Shown: positions 1 to 8,809, counted from the stretch's first letter. The stretch is 64,000 nucleotides of DNA from Calothrix sp. NIES-4105 (GCF_002368415.1 NZ_AP018291.1:310001-374000), one strand, 5' to 3'. A program made the numbers and translations. The notes: a model not told the origin generated them from the letters alone.

Positions 1-47
1 ATTTGATGAGCCATTTCTACCTAAATTATACCAAAATTAACACCCTA
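1..47. mobile_element. Possible terminus of a MITE/IS running off the left edge
   Basis: Read on the minus strand, the segment begins TAGGGTGTTAATTTTGG, close to the TAGGGTGTTGACTTTG end of the MITE at 43871-44033. The methyltransferase fragment at 45-230 stops exactly at the TAG that would open this element. The other end lies outside the window, so neither the partner repeat nor a target duplication can be checked. Inference only. Confidence 0.35.
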
Positions 48-230
48 GGCTAGTGCTGATTTTTTATCTTTATCAAATTTGCTGAAATCATATTCTAATT
101 TTTCTACAATTTCTACCGATGCTGTATCAGTAATTAAACCTTCGCTTTTACGTGTTTCTATGTATCTTGCATAAAGTGGGATAAGTAGTGTTTCCCGTGT
201 AGTGCCTAGTTTAACTTTATTTTTTTTCAT
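45..230 (-). pseudogene. 5' fragment of a PPM1/TcmP-type O-methyltransferase
   Basis: This 61-aa ORF matches the usual N-terminus of the leucine carboxyl methyltransferase-like family (PF04072/TIGR00027): KVKLGT, then ETLLIPLYAR, then IVEKLEYDFSKF. Family members are about 270-300 aa and use S-adenosylmethionine. Here the SAM-binding half is missing. The frame ends at a TAG that coincides with a putative mobile-element end, so truncation by insertion is likely. The start ATG is clear; no convincing ribosome binding site was seen. Family from motif memory; truncation seen directly. Confidence 0.6.
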
Positions 231-396
231 GGTGCCAGTGTTTGTAATGTATCGATTATTATAACCTGAGTGCTAGAATATGAAAAGAATCTTATCGTAA
301 AAAAATAAGCGATACAATATGTATCACTTGTAAATTAATTACTTGGTATTTTTGTATTATAAAACATAGTAAGTAGCGCGGTTAATGCACCCAATG

Positions 397-1236
397 TTAT
401 ATTGTAAGTTCTAAATTTAATGATTGGTAATGACTTGAGCGATAATTATATATTACCGTTTTCTTGCCAGATGCATCTAAATCGTTAATGCAATTTTGTG
501 TACCACTGGGTTGCCCATGATGAACAGCAATTGCCATATTATGAACACCGGATAATTGACTTACCATCCATTTATTGCGTGCATCTAAGCAACTGGCGCC
601 ACCAGCATTCGCGTAATTGCAATTTGATACGTATTGAATAAAATCACACTGCGACAATAGTAAGTGATATTTATCTTTATCGTTTTGGCGCCGACTTACT
701 TACATCTTGATTGAGGCATGGCACGGCAGCAGTCAGGAATATTTTGATAGGATGCCCTTTTGATTTTTGGGCAAGTACATATTCGCACGCGGCAGTGTCG
801 ATGCCTAACGCCATGCCACTAATAAAGTGGATAGCATTATAACCCCATTCAATCGAGCGTTTAATTGCGCGTTGAATTAGCTTGCCAAGGTGGGAGTATG
901 CATTTTCACGCTCGGCATCTGAATCAAAACTTTGTATTCGATTGCCCGTGAACATTACGTTCATGGTATTCGAGGGAAGATGCTGATGTGCGAAAGATTG
1001 AGGCAACCAAACATTGTTGGGAATGTATGACGGGAACATATTTGCAATTTCATTCACTGAATACCCGCCATTTGACGTGCCGATTGCAGTAAGTAGGTAT
1101 TGTTTATCTTGCGTGTTGTCTGCCAAATCGCATAACTCTTCAATTTGGGATTTGATTTGGGATAATGGAATCGAACGCATACCCTTACTCAAATCTTTAG
1201 TAATTATGGCGTAAGTGGTGCCTTGTAACCCTGCTG
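397..1236 (-). pseudogene. SLOG/DUF1273-type protein, frameshifted and 5'-truncated
   Basis: Two ORFs in different frames form one protein. The upstream part (1236-677) reads GLQGTTYAIITKD, then IGTSNGGYSVNEIANMF (a phage/plasmid A1S_2505-like domain), then the SLOG fold: FTGNRIQ and FISGMALGIDTAA. The downstream part (397-657 and just before it) continues NDKDKYHLLLSQCDFIQYVS, then ARNKWMV and PSGTQNCINDL, the C-terminal half of DUF1273/YspA-like proteins. The frame slips between AVPCLNQD and NDKDKYH, where a GGCGCCGACTTACTTA 16-mer sits. Coding sense runs up to 1236, where a MITE begins, so the N-terminus is lost. SLOG proteins bind nucleotide-derived ligands; the role of this copy is unknown. 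Confidence 0.75.
687..702. repeat. GGCGCCGACTTACTTA 16-mer, copy 1
   Basis: The same 16 bases occur at 48863-48878 in intergenic DNA. In the SLOG gene this stretch marks the point where the reading frame is lost, so it may be a small insertion rather than original coding sequence. Confidence 0.7.
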
Positions 1237-1385
1237 GGGAGCAGCGCGATTTTGTTAGGTGCCGAAAATTAGGGGTATGAATCGCGTATTTCGAGGTGCT
1301 TTTAGCGTTAAAATTATATTTTTATTGAGAATTGGGCTATTTTATTGAGAATAAAACCCCAATTTAACAAAATCGCATTGCTCCC
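1237..1385. mobile_element. Candidate 149-bp MITE
   Basis: The ends form an inverted repeat: GGGAGCAGCGCGATTTTGTTA on the left against GGGAGCAATGCGATTTTGTT on the right (read in reverse), 19 of 21 bases matching over the full repeat. The interior is AT-rich and non-coding. The left edge coincides with the point where coding sense of the SLOG pseudogene stops. No target duplication was recognised, so the exact outer boundary is uncertain by a few bases. Confidence 0.55.
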
Positions 1386-1432
1386 ATTTTAAGTTATCTA
1401 GAATTTTACTATTTAATTCAAATTAATTAATA

Positions 1433-1466
1433 AAAAGCTGGTTGTTCGTCATTGCAACCAGCTTTT
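1433..1466. terminator. Bidirectional hairpin terminator
   Basis: A perfect 12-bp stem, AAAAGCTGGTTG with CAACCAGCTTTT, closes a 10-base loop. A-rich and T-rich flanks allow it to act in both directions. Confidence 0.7.
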
Positions 1467-1564
1467 CCATACAGGGTGCATTAATGATTTGTAACTTATT
1501 TTATGACAAATGGGTGCTAATATTAAAAATAAGTGTATATACATACCCGACAGCTATATAATAT

Positions 1565-1708
1565 GATGCAGTTAAAGCGGGTGTAACAATATCAATTAGC
1601 AATGGTCTAGTTGAAGGACATATCAACCGACTGAAAATGTTGAAGCGACAAATGTATGGTCGTGCCAAGATAGATTTGCTTGAGCGACGATTTTTACTGG
1701 CAACATAA
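1565..1708 (+). pseudogene. C-terminal tail of an ISL3-family transposase
   Basis: An open frame reads SNGLVEGHINRLKMLKRQMY and then GRAKIDLLERR before a stop. This is the conserved end of ISL3-type transposases (SNxxxEGxxNRLKxxKRQMYGRA). Nothing upstream continues the protein, so only about 47 codons of the original roughly 400-500 aa enzyme remain. It differs from the ISL3 element at 54055-55392, so two separate ISL3 lineages have passed through. Confidence 0.75.
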
Positions 1709-1776
1709 AGAGCAGACTTTAGTTATTGTTTTAGTTGCTTAAGTTTATTCAAGCTTGAAACCATAATCCTTTGCAT

Positions 1777-2083
1777 TTATTCAACCTCATTCATCACTGG
1801 AGCAAATAAATTTTTATCTGTTAATTCCACAGCCTGAGCAATTATTAATTCAGTATCCAATTCTCGTAAAGACCCTAATGCAATATACAAAAATTGGATA
1901 TATTCATTCTTGTGCTGCCTACCCATAACCTTCCGCTATATTTGCAGCTACAGAGACAGCACTCCGGCGAATCTGAGACGTTAATCCATAGAGTTCAGAT
2001 TGGGGAAAATGTTGAGTAAGCTGATAACAATTAATCGCAAGTTGTACAGACCGCTTCCAAATAAATTGATTTTTGTAGCTCAT
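1777..2083 (-). pseudogene. Four-helix bundle protein (TIGR02436 type), one frameshift
   Basis: From the ATG at 2083 the frame reads MSYKNQFIWKRSVQLAIN, QLTQHFPQSELYGLTSQIRR and SAVSVAANIAEGYG. It then hits TAG; one base over, it continues GRQHKNEYIQFLYIALGSLR, then ELDTELIIAQ. This is the hallmark pattern of the S23/four-helix-bundle family found in rRNA intervening sequences and scattered in bacterial genomes. One extra G in the GGG of TATGGGTAGG breaks it. Intact length would be about 101 aa, normal for the family. The function of the family is unknown. A sequencing indel is possible. Confidence 0.8.
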
Positions 2084-2133
2084 AAGAAGTTTGAAGTAAT
2101 TAAATTATACCACTTCTTCTTCCTTTTTCCTAC

Positions 2134-2165
2134 TTCTGCCTTCTGCCCTCTGCCTTCTGCCTTCC
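2134..2165. repeat. STRR heptamer array (TTCTGCC)
   Basis: Short tandem repeats of TTCTGCC, about four to five slightly irregular units, typical of cyanobacterial short tandemly repeated repetitive sequences. It lies between the four-helix-bundle remnant and the Tn7-like element. Confidence 0.7.
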
Positions 2166-2219
2166 CCCAACCTAGATCACCAAAAGTTGCCAAGAACCTT
2201 AATTTGAGTCGAGAATTGT

Positions 2220-2392
2220 TGTCAGTGTGACGATAATATTGCCAAAACAGGAACCATAATCTTGCCTAGACTGAGCGTGAAAAACCGATTGTTTAGTTAA
2301 TTACTCGCTACCCAAATTTGCCAACAGTCATGATAACATTGCCAAAAACCAAAAATGACACCATAAGCTTGCCAAAATAGTTAAGTTAGGTA
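2220..2392. repeat. Left end with several TnsB-type binding sites
   Basis: Besides the terminal repeat, related words recur at spaced intervals: GATAATATTGCCAAAA, CCATAATCTTGCC, TGATAACATTGCCAAAA and CCATAAGCTTGCCAAAA. The shared core is ATAANNTTGCC(AAAA). Multiple short transposase sites at the left end are typical of Tn7-like elements. The protein-binding role is inferred. Confidence 0.75.
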
Positions 2393-2563
2393 AACAATTT
2401 GGAATGTTTTTATAGCAATGTATAGCATTAATACAGTTATTATTGTGCGCTGCGAACTTAAGCATAAGTACAGGTAACGTTCCTTTTAGTCATTCATCCC
2501 TGTTTTCGTAAGCTTGCTGTCGTAGTGTACTGCATCTTTAGGGTTCAGATTGAGGTCAGGGAA

Positions 2564-5290
2564 ATGCTTACCGATTATGAGTTTGAAAAATGGTGTAGTG
2601 ACCAAAATTTATCCTCATTGGCTGTACAGACGATTCAAACAATCCGTTCGAGCGAGCCATCTCGGAGAGTCGGGGGTGGAAGAAGGAATGTTTCAGGTTT
2701 TTATCCTAGCAAAAAGAACAGAAAAACTATTCAGTTTGAGTCTCATAAAGTCGAGCTTCCTTTTATCTACTTACTGGAGCATTCAGATGAGGTGCTAGAA
2801 TTTTATGACCAACCCCCTGCATTTAAAATTAATTATCAATCTTTATTGGGGCGCCAACTAGGATTTTTCTACACCCCAGATTTTTTTGTTATCAGAAAAA
2901 ATAGTGCTGGATGGGTAGAGTGCAAAACAGAAACGGAACTACAAAAACTGCTACTTAAACAACCTCATCGTTACGTAAGAGAAGAAAATGGTTGCTGGTT
3001 ATCACCACCAGCTAACGAATATGCACAACAGTTTGGACTTGACTTTCGCATTTTTTCAGATGCCCAAATTAACTGGATTTTGTACCGTAATATAACTTTT
3101 TTAGATGATTATTATCGGTTTATTAGTAGTGGTAAAAATCTGGAGACAAGCTTAGAAGAATCAATCAAAAATATAGTTCATTCTCAAGCAGGAATCACTC
3201 TTGAAGAACTCTTAGAAAATAAGTCACTAATTAGCGCAGATGATATTTATTTTCTAATTGCGAGTGAGCATATATATGTAGACTTAGAATCAGAGCTACT
3301 AGTTGAACCAGAACAATGTAAAGTGTTTTTAGACCAAGAGAGTGCAACAGCTTATAAATTTATTTTTCTGTCAGACAATAAGACAGATACAATAAGCTCA
3401 CCAGTGATAAACTTAATGCCAAATACGAGAATTAGTTGGGATAGTAAAAGCTATACATTGATTCAATCTGGTTGTACAGAAATAACGTTACGTGCAGATT
3501 CAGGGGAATTTATTGATTTACCACTTATCGAATTTGAAAAGAAAATTAGGCTTGGTAAAATTGTAGCAGATAAACCTCAGATGTCGAACAGTAGGACTGA
3601 TGAAATAAATTCAATACTATTGTCAGCGAGCCAAAAAGATTTAGAAGATGCTAATTATCGTTATAGAAGCATTGAGCCAATTTTACAGGGTAATAAAATA
3701 GAAAATTCCCAGATACCAGACCGTACTTTAAGAGATTGGTTAGCTAAATATAGACAAGCTGAAAAAATATATGGGTATGGTTATATTGGGCTGTTACATT
3801 GTTCGTATAAAAAAGGGAATCGTAATCGGAAATTACCCCAACAAACTTTGGAATTAATAGATAAGTTTATTACAGAAAACTACTGCACTTACAAACAAAA
3901 ACGTAAGTATGAGGTTTATGGAGCTTTTTGTAATGCTTGTGCAAATTCTATGATTCCAGATGACCAAATCCCCAGCTATAAAACATTTATTAAGGAAATA
4001 AAAAGGCACAGTGGTTGGGAGCAAACTTGTAGTCGAGAGGGATACCGAGCTGCTTACCCACAGATGCCATTTTACTGGGAGTTAGAGCTAACAACGCCGA
4101 AACACGGTGATAGGTGTTTAGAGGTATGTCATATTGACCACACACAACTAGATATAGAATTGAGGTGTTCACGTACAGGTGAAGTACTAGGAAGACCTTG
4201 GGCGACTTTTCTCGTAGACGCTTACAGCAGAAGACTTTTGGCAACTTATCTAACTTTTGATTCTCCTTCTTACCGCAGTTGCATGATGGTACTGCGTATT
4301 TGTGTAATGCGTTACTCTCGGTTACCTCAAATACTAGTAACAGATAATGGTAAGGAATTTCACAGTACCTACTTTGAGAGCTTGCTAGCTCTGTTTGGAT
4401 GCACGCTCAAACACCGTCCTCCAACTGCATCAAGATTTAGTGGGGTTTGCGAGCGTTTATTTGGAACAGCTAACACCCAATTTGTTTATAATTTGGCTGG
4501 AAATACACAAATTACCAAAAAAGTCCGGTTAATGACCAAAACAGTCAACCCTAAAAATCTAGCTGTTTGGACACTTGGTTTATTATATTTGTATCTCTGT
4601 GAATGGGCTTACTCAGAATATGATACTACGGAACACCCAGCATTATTAATGTCTCCTTTTGCGGCATTTAATCAAGGTATGGCAAAGCATGGATTGAGGA
4701 CTCACCGACTGATACCTGATGACGAAAACTGGAGAATTTTAACTTTACCAACAACAAAAAAAGGTCTTGCAAAAGTTCACGCAACTCAAGGAATACAAAT
4801 ACGAGGAATTTATTACTGGAATTCAGCTTTCCGCGACCCTAGTATTCACAAAACATACGTAGAGATAAGATATGACCCCTTTGATGTTGGAGTTGCTTAT
4901 GCTTACGTTCGTGGTCAGTGGCTTCAATGTATTAGCGAATATTACGCAGTTTTCAAAGGGCGTTCAGAAAAAGAAATTTGGCTTGCAACAATTGAGTTAC
5001 AAAAACGTAAATCAAATCATTATCAAGAATTTAAAGTGAGAGCAAGAAAATTAGCAGAATTTCTTTCAACAGCAGAAGCGTCAGAAACATTGCTTGCACA
5101 ACGTCTCCGGGACAATCAGGGAAAAGAAGTATTCAAGGTAATTGATTATGAAAGAAATCAAACTAAATTTAATGATGAGTTAAATCTTACAGCAGCTTTT
5201 GAGCAAACTGAGAATAAATATTCGGTCGAATCACAAATAGATAATACTGTTGAAATATCTACTAACCTACAAATTTTTGGTGATTATTAA
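2564..5290 (+). CDS. tnsAB: TnsA-TnsB fusion transposase
   Basis: This 908-aa protein joins a TnsA-like endonuclease to a TnsB-like DDE integrase. Counting from an earlier in-frame start at 2525, the TnsA-type residues are Glu77, Asp119 (TPDFFV) and Glu132-x-Lys134 (WVECK). The rve catalytic core follows with Asp538 (CHIDHTQLD), Asp607 (VTDNGKEF) and Glu643 (SGVCERLF), giving DD(35)E. TnsA would cut the 5' ends and TnsB the 3' ends and join them, giving cut-and-paste movement. I choose the ATG at 2564 because GAGGTCAGGGA lies just upstream. tnsC follows 2 bases after the stop. Fused TnsAB is known in some Tn7-like lineages, including a type I-B CAST branch, but no Cas gene is present here. 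Confidence 0.9.
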   Translation: MLTDYEFEKWCSDQNLSSLAVQTIQTIRSSEPSRRVGGGRRNVSGFYPSKKNRKTIQFESHKVELPFIYLLEHSDEVLEFYDQPPAFKINYQSLLGRQLGFFYTPDFFVIRKNSAGWVECKTETELQKLLLKQPHRYVREENGCWLSPPANEYAQQFGLDFRIFSDAQINWILYRNITFLDDYYRFISSGKNLETSLEESIKNIVHSQAGITLEELLENKSLISADDIYFLIASEHIYVDLESELLVEPEQCKVFLDQESATAYKFIFLSDNKTDTISSPVINLMPNTRISWDSKSYTLIQSGCTEITLRADSGEFIDLPLIEFEKKIRLGKIVADKPQMSNSRTDEINSILLSASQKDLEDANYRYRSIEPILQGNKIENSQIPDRTLRDWLAKYRQAEKIYGYGYIGLLHCSYKKGNRNRKLPQQTLELIDKFITENYCTYKQKRKYEVYGAFCNACANSMIPDDQIPSYKTFIKEIKRHSGWEQTCSREGYRAAYPQMPFYWELELTTPKHGDRCLEVCHIDHTQLDIELRCSRTGEVLGRPWATFLVDAYSRRLLATYLTFDSPSYRSCMMVLRICVMRYSRLPQILVTDNGKEFHSTYFESLLALFGCTLKHRPPTASRFSGVCERLFGTANTQFVYNLAGNTQITKKVRLMTKTVNPKNLAVWTLGLLYLYLCEWAYSEYDTTEHPALLMSPFAAFNQGMAKHGLRTHRLIPDDENWRILTLPTTKKGLAKVHATQGIQIRGIYYWNSAFRDPSIHKTYVEIRYDPFDVGVAYAYVRGQWLQCISEYYAVFKGRSEKEIWLATIELQKRKSNHYQEFKVRARKLAEFLSTAEASETLLAQRLRDNQGKEVFKVIDYERNQTKFNDELNLTAAFEQTENKYSVESQIDNTVEISTNLQIFGDY

Positions 5291-5292
5291 CT

Positions 5293-6462
5293 ATGTCTAA
5301 TCTGAGGCATTTCCCCATTACATTATTGGCACAATCATCTACAGAAAAGCTATCGTACTTTGACAAGTATACAATGGCTCATCCTCGCCTAGAAGAAGCC
5401 TTTAATTTTCTTAAGCTTGCTGTTAGCAATTCTTCTGAGTCACGAATAATTTTTATTTATGGTCCAACAGGAGTTGGTAAAACTACTCTACGCCTATTAA
5501 TTGAAAAGTGGTTAGTTGAGTCGTCACTACCACAACTACAAATTGACCCAGGTTGCTTACCATTTGCATCTGTTGAGGCAGTAGTCCAAAAATCAGGTTT
5601 ATTTAACTCAAAAGACCATATTAAACGCTGCTTATTTGCACTGAATGAACCACTAATCGACCAAAAGATAGACTATGGTATCCGAGGTATTTATCGTAAC
5701 AATTTGGGGCAAATTGTGATTGAATCAAAAGTTGTTGAAACTGATTTAGGATGGGCATTAGAGCAAGCTCTTAAACATCGCAAACCTAAAATATTTTTTA
5801 TTGATGAAGCTCATCATATGCTGATGGTGGCTTCTGGACGCAAGTTAACAGATTTACCAGAAGCAATAAAATCCTTAGCCAACAGAACTGGAGTTGTTCA
5901 TGGATTAGTAGGTACATACGAATTGCTGACCCTACACGATGTTGGAGACCAGTTGAGCCGACGTAGTGTTTACTTACACTTTCCTCGTTATCATGCTGAT
6001 ATAGAACAAGACAGAGAAGTCTTCCAAAGTATAGTTTGGGGTTTTCAACTTCATATGCCTTTACCGCAGGAACCAGATTTAGTATCCCATTGGGATTACT
6101 GTTACGAGAGAAGTTTAGGTTGTGTAGGAATTTTGAAAAACTGGTTTCAAAATGCTTTGTTCGATGCAATTACTGATGGGTCTGACTGTGTTGAGCTTAA
6201 GCATCTAGAACGCCGTGCCTTATCCGTTACCCAATGCCGGAACATCCTCAAGAAAATTAAAGAGGGTGAAAAAAATAATGCACAACTTGAGGCATCAAAA
6301 GAGCAACTGCGTATAGAATTAGGCTTGCCAATAAATCAAGCTTCAATTGATAGTGATATTAAAAAAGTTGATATTCAACCACAACAAAATAACTCAACTA
6401 GGCGAAGAGTACGCTCTAAAGTCGGACAACCATTACCTAAGCGTCATCAAGTAGGAATGTGA
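5293..6462 (+). CDS. tnsC: TnsC-like AAA ATPase
   Basis: This 389-aa AAA ATPase has Walker A GPTGVGKTT at residues 57-65 and Walker B with Asp171-Glu172 (IFFIDEAHHM). It belongs to the TnsC/TniB regulator group that polymerises on target DNA and connects the targeting protein to the transposase. The C-terminus is rich in charged and Gln residues. The gene starts 2 bases after tnsAB and its TGA overlaps the GTG start of the next gene, so translation is probably coupled. Its function depends on the adjacent TniQ-like protein for target choice. Confidence 0.88.
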   Translation: MSNLRHFPITLLAQSSTEKLSYFDKYTMAHPRLEEAFNFLKLAVSNSSESRIIFIYGPTGVGKTTLRLLIEKWLVESSLPQLQIDPGCLPFASVEAVVQKSGLFNSKDHIKRCLFALNEPLIDQKIDYGIRGIYRNNLGQIVIESKVVETDLGWALEQALKHRKPKIFFIDEAHHMLMVASGRKLTDLPEAIKSLANRTGVVHGLVGTYELLTLHDVGDQLSRRSVYLHFPRYHADIEQDREVFQSIVWGFQLHMPLPQEPDLVSHWDYCYERSLGCVGILKNWFQNALFDAITDGSDCVELKHLERRALSVTQCRNILKKIKEGEKNNAQLEASKEQLRIELGLPINQASIDSDIKKVDIQPQQNNSTRRRVRSKVGQPLPKRHQVGM

Positions 6463-8051
6463 GTGATATGCCTGAATTAACCCTGCAAATTTACCCATCG
6501 TGGGATACTCAAAAACCTCCAATTCCGCCAAGAAGCCGTTTATATAATCTAGAGCCAATTGGTATAGGAACTCCTTATGTAGAAAGTTTAACAAGCTATG
6601 TCACTCGACTAGCTGAACAACATTGCGTTACTACTAGACAGCTACTTCTAAATGAAGTTGCTCCACTTGTAAATAAGGAAACAAGATTATCACGCTCCAA
6701 CAATTCAAGAGATGAAAGTATCAGCCAAATACTTAGAATGGGTAGGGATAGAACAACAACTAATGGAAAGGGCTTAATTGCAACTAATTTAGTACGTGCA
6801 ATGTCCACCCTAACGAAACGAACAGACTTACATTGTCTTACCCTTATACCTTGGGTAAAAGTCCTTTCTAAAAGAGGTTTACTTCGCCATAAACGTGCTT
6901 GGTGTCCTTTTTGTTATCAAGAATGGCATGATACTAATAAAATTATTTATGAACCGCTTATTTGGTGTATCAATGTAGTTGAAGTTTGTCCAATCCACAA
7001 CCAAAATTTTGTGTCGGTGTGTCCTCATTGCTTAACTCAACAACTTATATTTTCTGGCGATTCCCAGACAGGACACTGCAATAAATGCGGTAAATGGCTG
7101 GGAAACTGCCAATCTAAAAATGGTGGAGTAAACAAAATAAACACTAGAGATGAAATTGATTGGCAGCTTTATATTGCTAACGAATTAGGAGAGTTAATTG
7201 CTGCTACACCCACTATCAATTTTACTCTTGATTCAAATAAGATTGGTAAAAACATTTCTACTTTTATTAATCAAGTATTTCAATCAAATCAATCTGCTTT
7301 ATCTCGGTCTATAACTGTAAATGGAGCAACAATCGGTTTATGGCGTAAGGGAAAAGTAATACCTCAAATAGATAAACTTTTAGTATTAGCTAAATATATG
7401 AAAATTCAACTATTACATTTAATTACAAAAGATATATTAGTTTTTGATAATTTTATTGATTACCAGGAGGACGCTACTCAAGGTAACAATATAAGAAAAT
7501 TTTCTCGGAGAATAAGTGAGGATAGAAAACAAGTTTTAAATATAATTCTTCAAGAAGTAGCTAATGAAGACCCACCACCTTCTTTAGAAAATGTTGCAAT
7601 TCGTTTAAAATCTAGTCAGATTTCCTTACAGAATCATTTTCCAGAATTATGCCAAATCATTAAAGTTAGATATGCTGATTATAAAAGCTTTATGAGACAG
7701 CAAAAAATTGAAACTGTTCTCGAACTAGCGCTACAAGAGTTTCCACCTCCTTCATTTCAAGAAATTACTCGGCGACTGGGCTATAAAAACAGCAGCTATT
7801 TGTACAGATATTTTCCGGAATTTTCTAGCTCTATTTCCAAGCGCTACCAAGAATACAATAATGCAATTGGTGAGGAAAAAAAAGAGCTTATACGTCAAGA
7901 AATACAAAATGCCGCTCGATTGCTTCATGAACAAGGAAAAAAACCTACACAACATCGGGTTACTAGGCTTCTAACTAAACCTGGAGTGATGCGTAACCTC
8001 TGGGTTCGGTCTTATTTACATGAAATTCAACAGTCTCTTGGTTATGATTGA
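6459..8051 (+). CDS. tniQ: TniQ/TnsD-like target selector
   Basis: This 530-aa protein begins with a TniQ-type region (GTPYVESLTSYVTRLAEQHC) followed by a Cys/His cluster for zinc: WCPFCYQEW, VCPIH, VCPHC and CNKCGKW. The C-terminal half contains at least two related helical repeats starting PPPSLENVAIRLKSS and PPPSFQEITRRLGYKNS, each leading into a FPE...RY segment. Such repeats occur in TnsD proteins that read a fixed attachment site. At 530 aa it is far longer than the short TniQ of CRISPR-guided elements, so DNA-sequence-directed insertion is the likelier mode. It uses a GTG start overlapping the tnsC stop. The actual target sequence is not established. Confidence 0.85.
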   Translation: MSDMPELTLQIYPSWDTQKPPIPPRSRLYNLEPIGIGTPYVESLTSYVTRLAEQHCVTTRQLLLNEVAPLVNKETRLSRSNNSRDESISQILRMGRDRTTTNGKGLIATNLVRAMSTLTKRTDLHCLTLIPWVKVLSKRGLLRHKRAWCPFCYQEWHDTNKIIYEPLIWCINVVEVCPIHNQNFVSVCPHCLTQQLIFSGDSQTGHCNKCGKWLGNCQSKNGGVNKINTRDEIDWQLYIANELGELIAATPTINFTLDSNKIGKNISTFINQVFQSNQSALSRSITVNGATIGLWRKGKVIPQIDKLLVLAKYMKIQLLHLITKDILVFDNFIDYQEDATQGNNIRKFSRRISEDRKQVLNIILQEVANEDPPPSLENVAIRLKSSQISLQNHFPELCQIIKVRYADYKSFMRQQKIETVLELALQEFPPPSFQEITRRLGYKNSSYLYRYFPEFSSSISKRYQEYNNAIGEEKKELIRQEIQNAARLLHEQGKKPTQHRVTRLLTKPGVMRNLWVRSYLHEIQQSLGYD

Positions 8052-8092
8052 CATATTTAGCTACTAACTCGACTTATGTTTGGAATTAAAAT

Positions 8093-8166
8093 TATAAGCA
8101 TAAGTTTGCCAGTAGCTGATGGAAGTATAAGCGTGCCAAAACGGCAATATTATCGTCACACTGACA
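8093..8166. repeat. Right end with TnsB-type binding sites
   Basis: Two copies of the core (ATAAGTTTGCC and ATAAGCGTGCCAAAA) precede the inverted terminal repeat GGCAATATTATCGTCACACT that ends the element. The number and spacing of sites differ from the left end, as in other Tn7 relatives where asymmetry fixes orientation. Confidence 0.75.
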
Positions 8167-8327
8167 ATTGTCTTGTTTGCAAGTCCAGTCATTTATAATT
8201 GCAAGCCGCTACACCTGGGCACACCACAGAAGTCATCATCGGCTAAGTTTGTGGGTTGATTGAGCGAGATCTTCAGGGGGAAGTCCATGAACCCTAAAAT
8301 CCTGGTTTGGGATAACTCAGAACGCAG

Positions 8328-8747
8328 CTAGCAGCAGGGGCGGGCTGGGGCAGGTGTGTCCACTTGGGCAGGGCCAAACGTAGCAGCGTCGTCCAGGACG
8401 GTATAAATTTCCCAAGGAGCGCCATCCGGGTCCGTGACCCATACCTTGTCCTGCACGGCGTAGCAGCAGGTAACCTGCTTCTCAGGGTCTGTTTCTAGAC
8501 CTTTGTCAGTCAGGCGCGTGTCAGCCGCAGCTACTTCAGCCGACGTGTCTACTTCAACACCCAAATGATTCAAAGTGCCAGCCGTTTCAGGCTGCTCAAT
8601 CAGCACCAGCTTCAGCGGTGGCTCAGCCACGGCGAAGTTAGCGTAACCTGTGCGACGTTTCGCTGGCTCAGTCCCTAACAGCTTACTGTAAAAGCCAATG
8701 GCCTCATCAATGTTGCGCACGTTAAGGGCAATTTGAACTCGTGACAT
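8328..8747 (-). CDS. arsI: ArsI/CadI-family vicinal-oxygen-chelate enzyme
   Basis: This 139-aa glyoxalase-fold protein has the ArsI/CadI pattern: VQIALNVRNIDEAIGFYSKL at the N-terminus, NHLGVEV in the middle, vicinal cysteines Cys94-Cys95 (VTCCYA), Lys101 and DPDGAPWEIYTV. ArsI cleaves the carbon-arsenic bond of organoarsenicals; CadI relatives respond to cadmium. Probable metal ligands are Gln5, His61 and Glu113, by comparison with the family. The C-terminus ends PCC, a further thiol pair. I place the start at 8747 because GAGGAT precedes it. It is divergent from the ArsR-type gene at 8835, which probably represses it. The exact substrate, organoarsenical or other metal, is open. Confidence 0.85.
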   Translation of the reverse strand: MSRVQIALNVRNIDEAIGFYSKLLGTEPAKRRTGYANFAVAEPPLKLVLIEQPETAGTLNHLGVEVDTSAEVAAADTRLTDKGLETDPEKQVTCCYAVQDKVWVTDPDGAPWEIYTVLDDAATFGPAQVDTPAPARPCC

Positions 8748-8772
8748 AGTGGTATCCTCGTATATCGACAAT

Positions 8773-8786
8773 AATCAATATTGATT
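8773..8786. promoter_or_regulatory. Palindromic operator AATCAATATTGATT
   Basis: A perfect 14-bp palindrome lies in the divergent gap between the arsI-like and arsR-like genes. Together with the related inverted repeat at 8810-8827 it has the form of an ArsR/SmtB operator. Binding is inferred from context. Confidence 0.65.
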
Positions 8787-8809
8787 TATATGAATATATT
8801 AGCGAAATG

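Larger units (their letters stand above)
2220..8166. mobile_element. Tn7-like transposon, about 5.9 kb, apparently intact
   Basis: The two ends carry the same 24 bases in inverted orientation, beginning TGTCAGTGTGACGATAATAT and ending TGCC. They are flanked by a direct repeat ATTGT at 2215-2219 and 8167-8171. A 5-bp target duplication is the Tn7/Tn5053-superfamily signature. Inside are three collinear genes, a TnsA-TnsB fusion, TnsC and a TnsD/TniQ-like protein, and no other gene. There is no CRISPR array, Cascade, Cas12k or cargo, so this is a minimal element. It contains a single GGCGCC in almost 6 kb, whereas the flanking DNA averages more than one per kb. Confidence 0.9.

Noticed and set aside
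2000-2230. Plus-strand ORF of 76 codons
   Set aside because: It is antisense to the four-helix-bundle gene and runs through an STRR array; no binding site.
2220-8166. CRISPR-associated transposon (CAST)
   Set aside because: No cas gene, array or short TniQ; the repeats at the ends are spaced transposase sites, not a CRISPR array.
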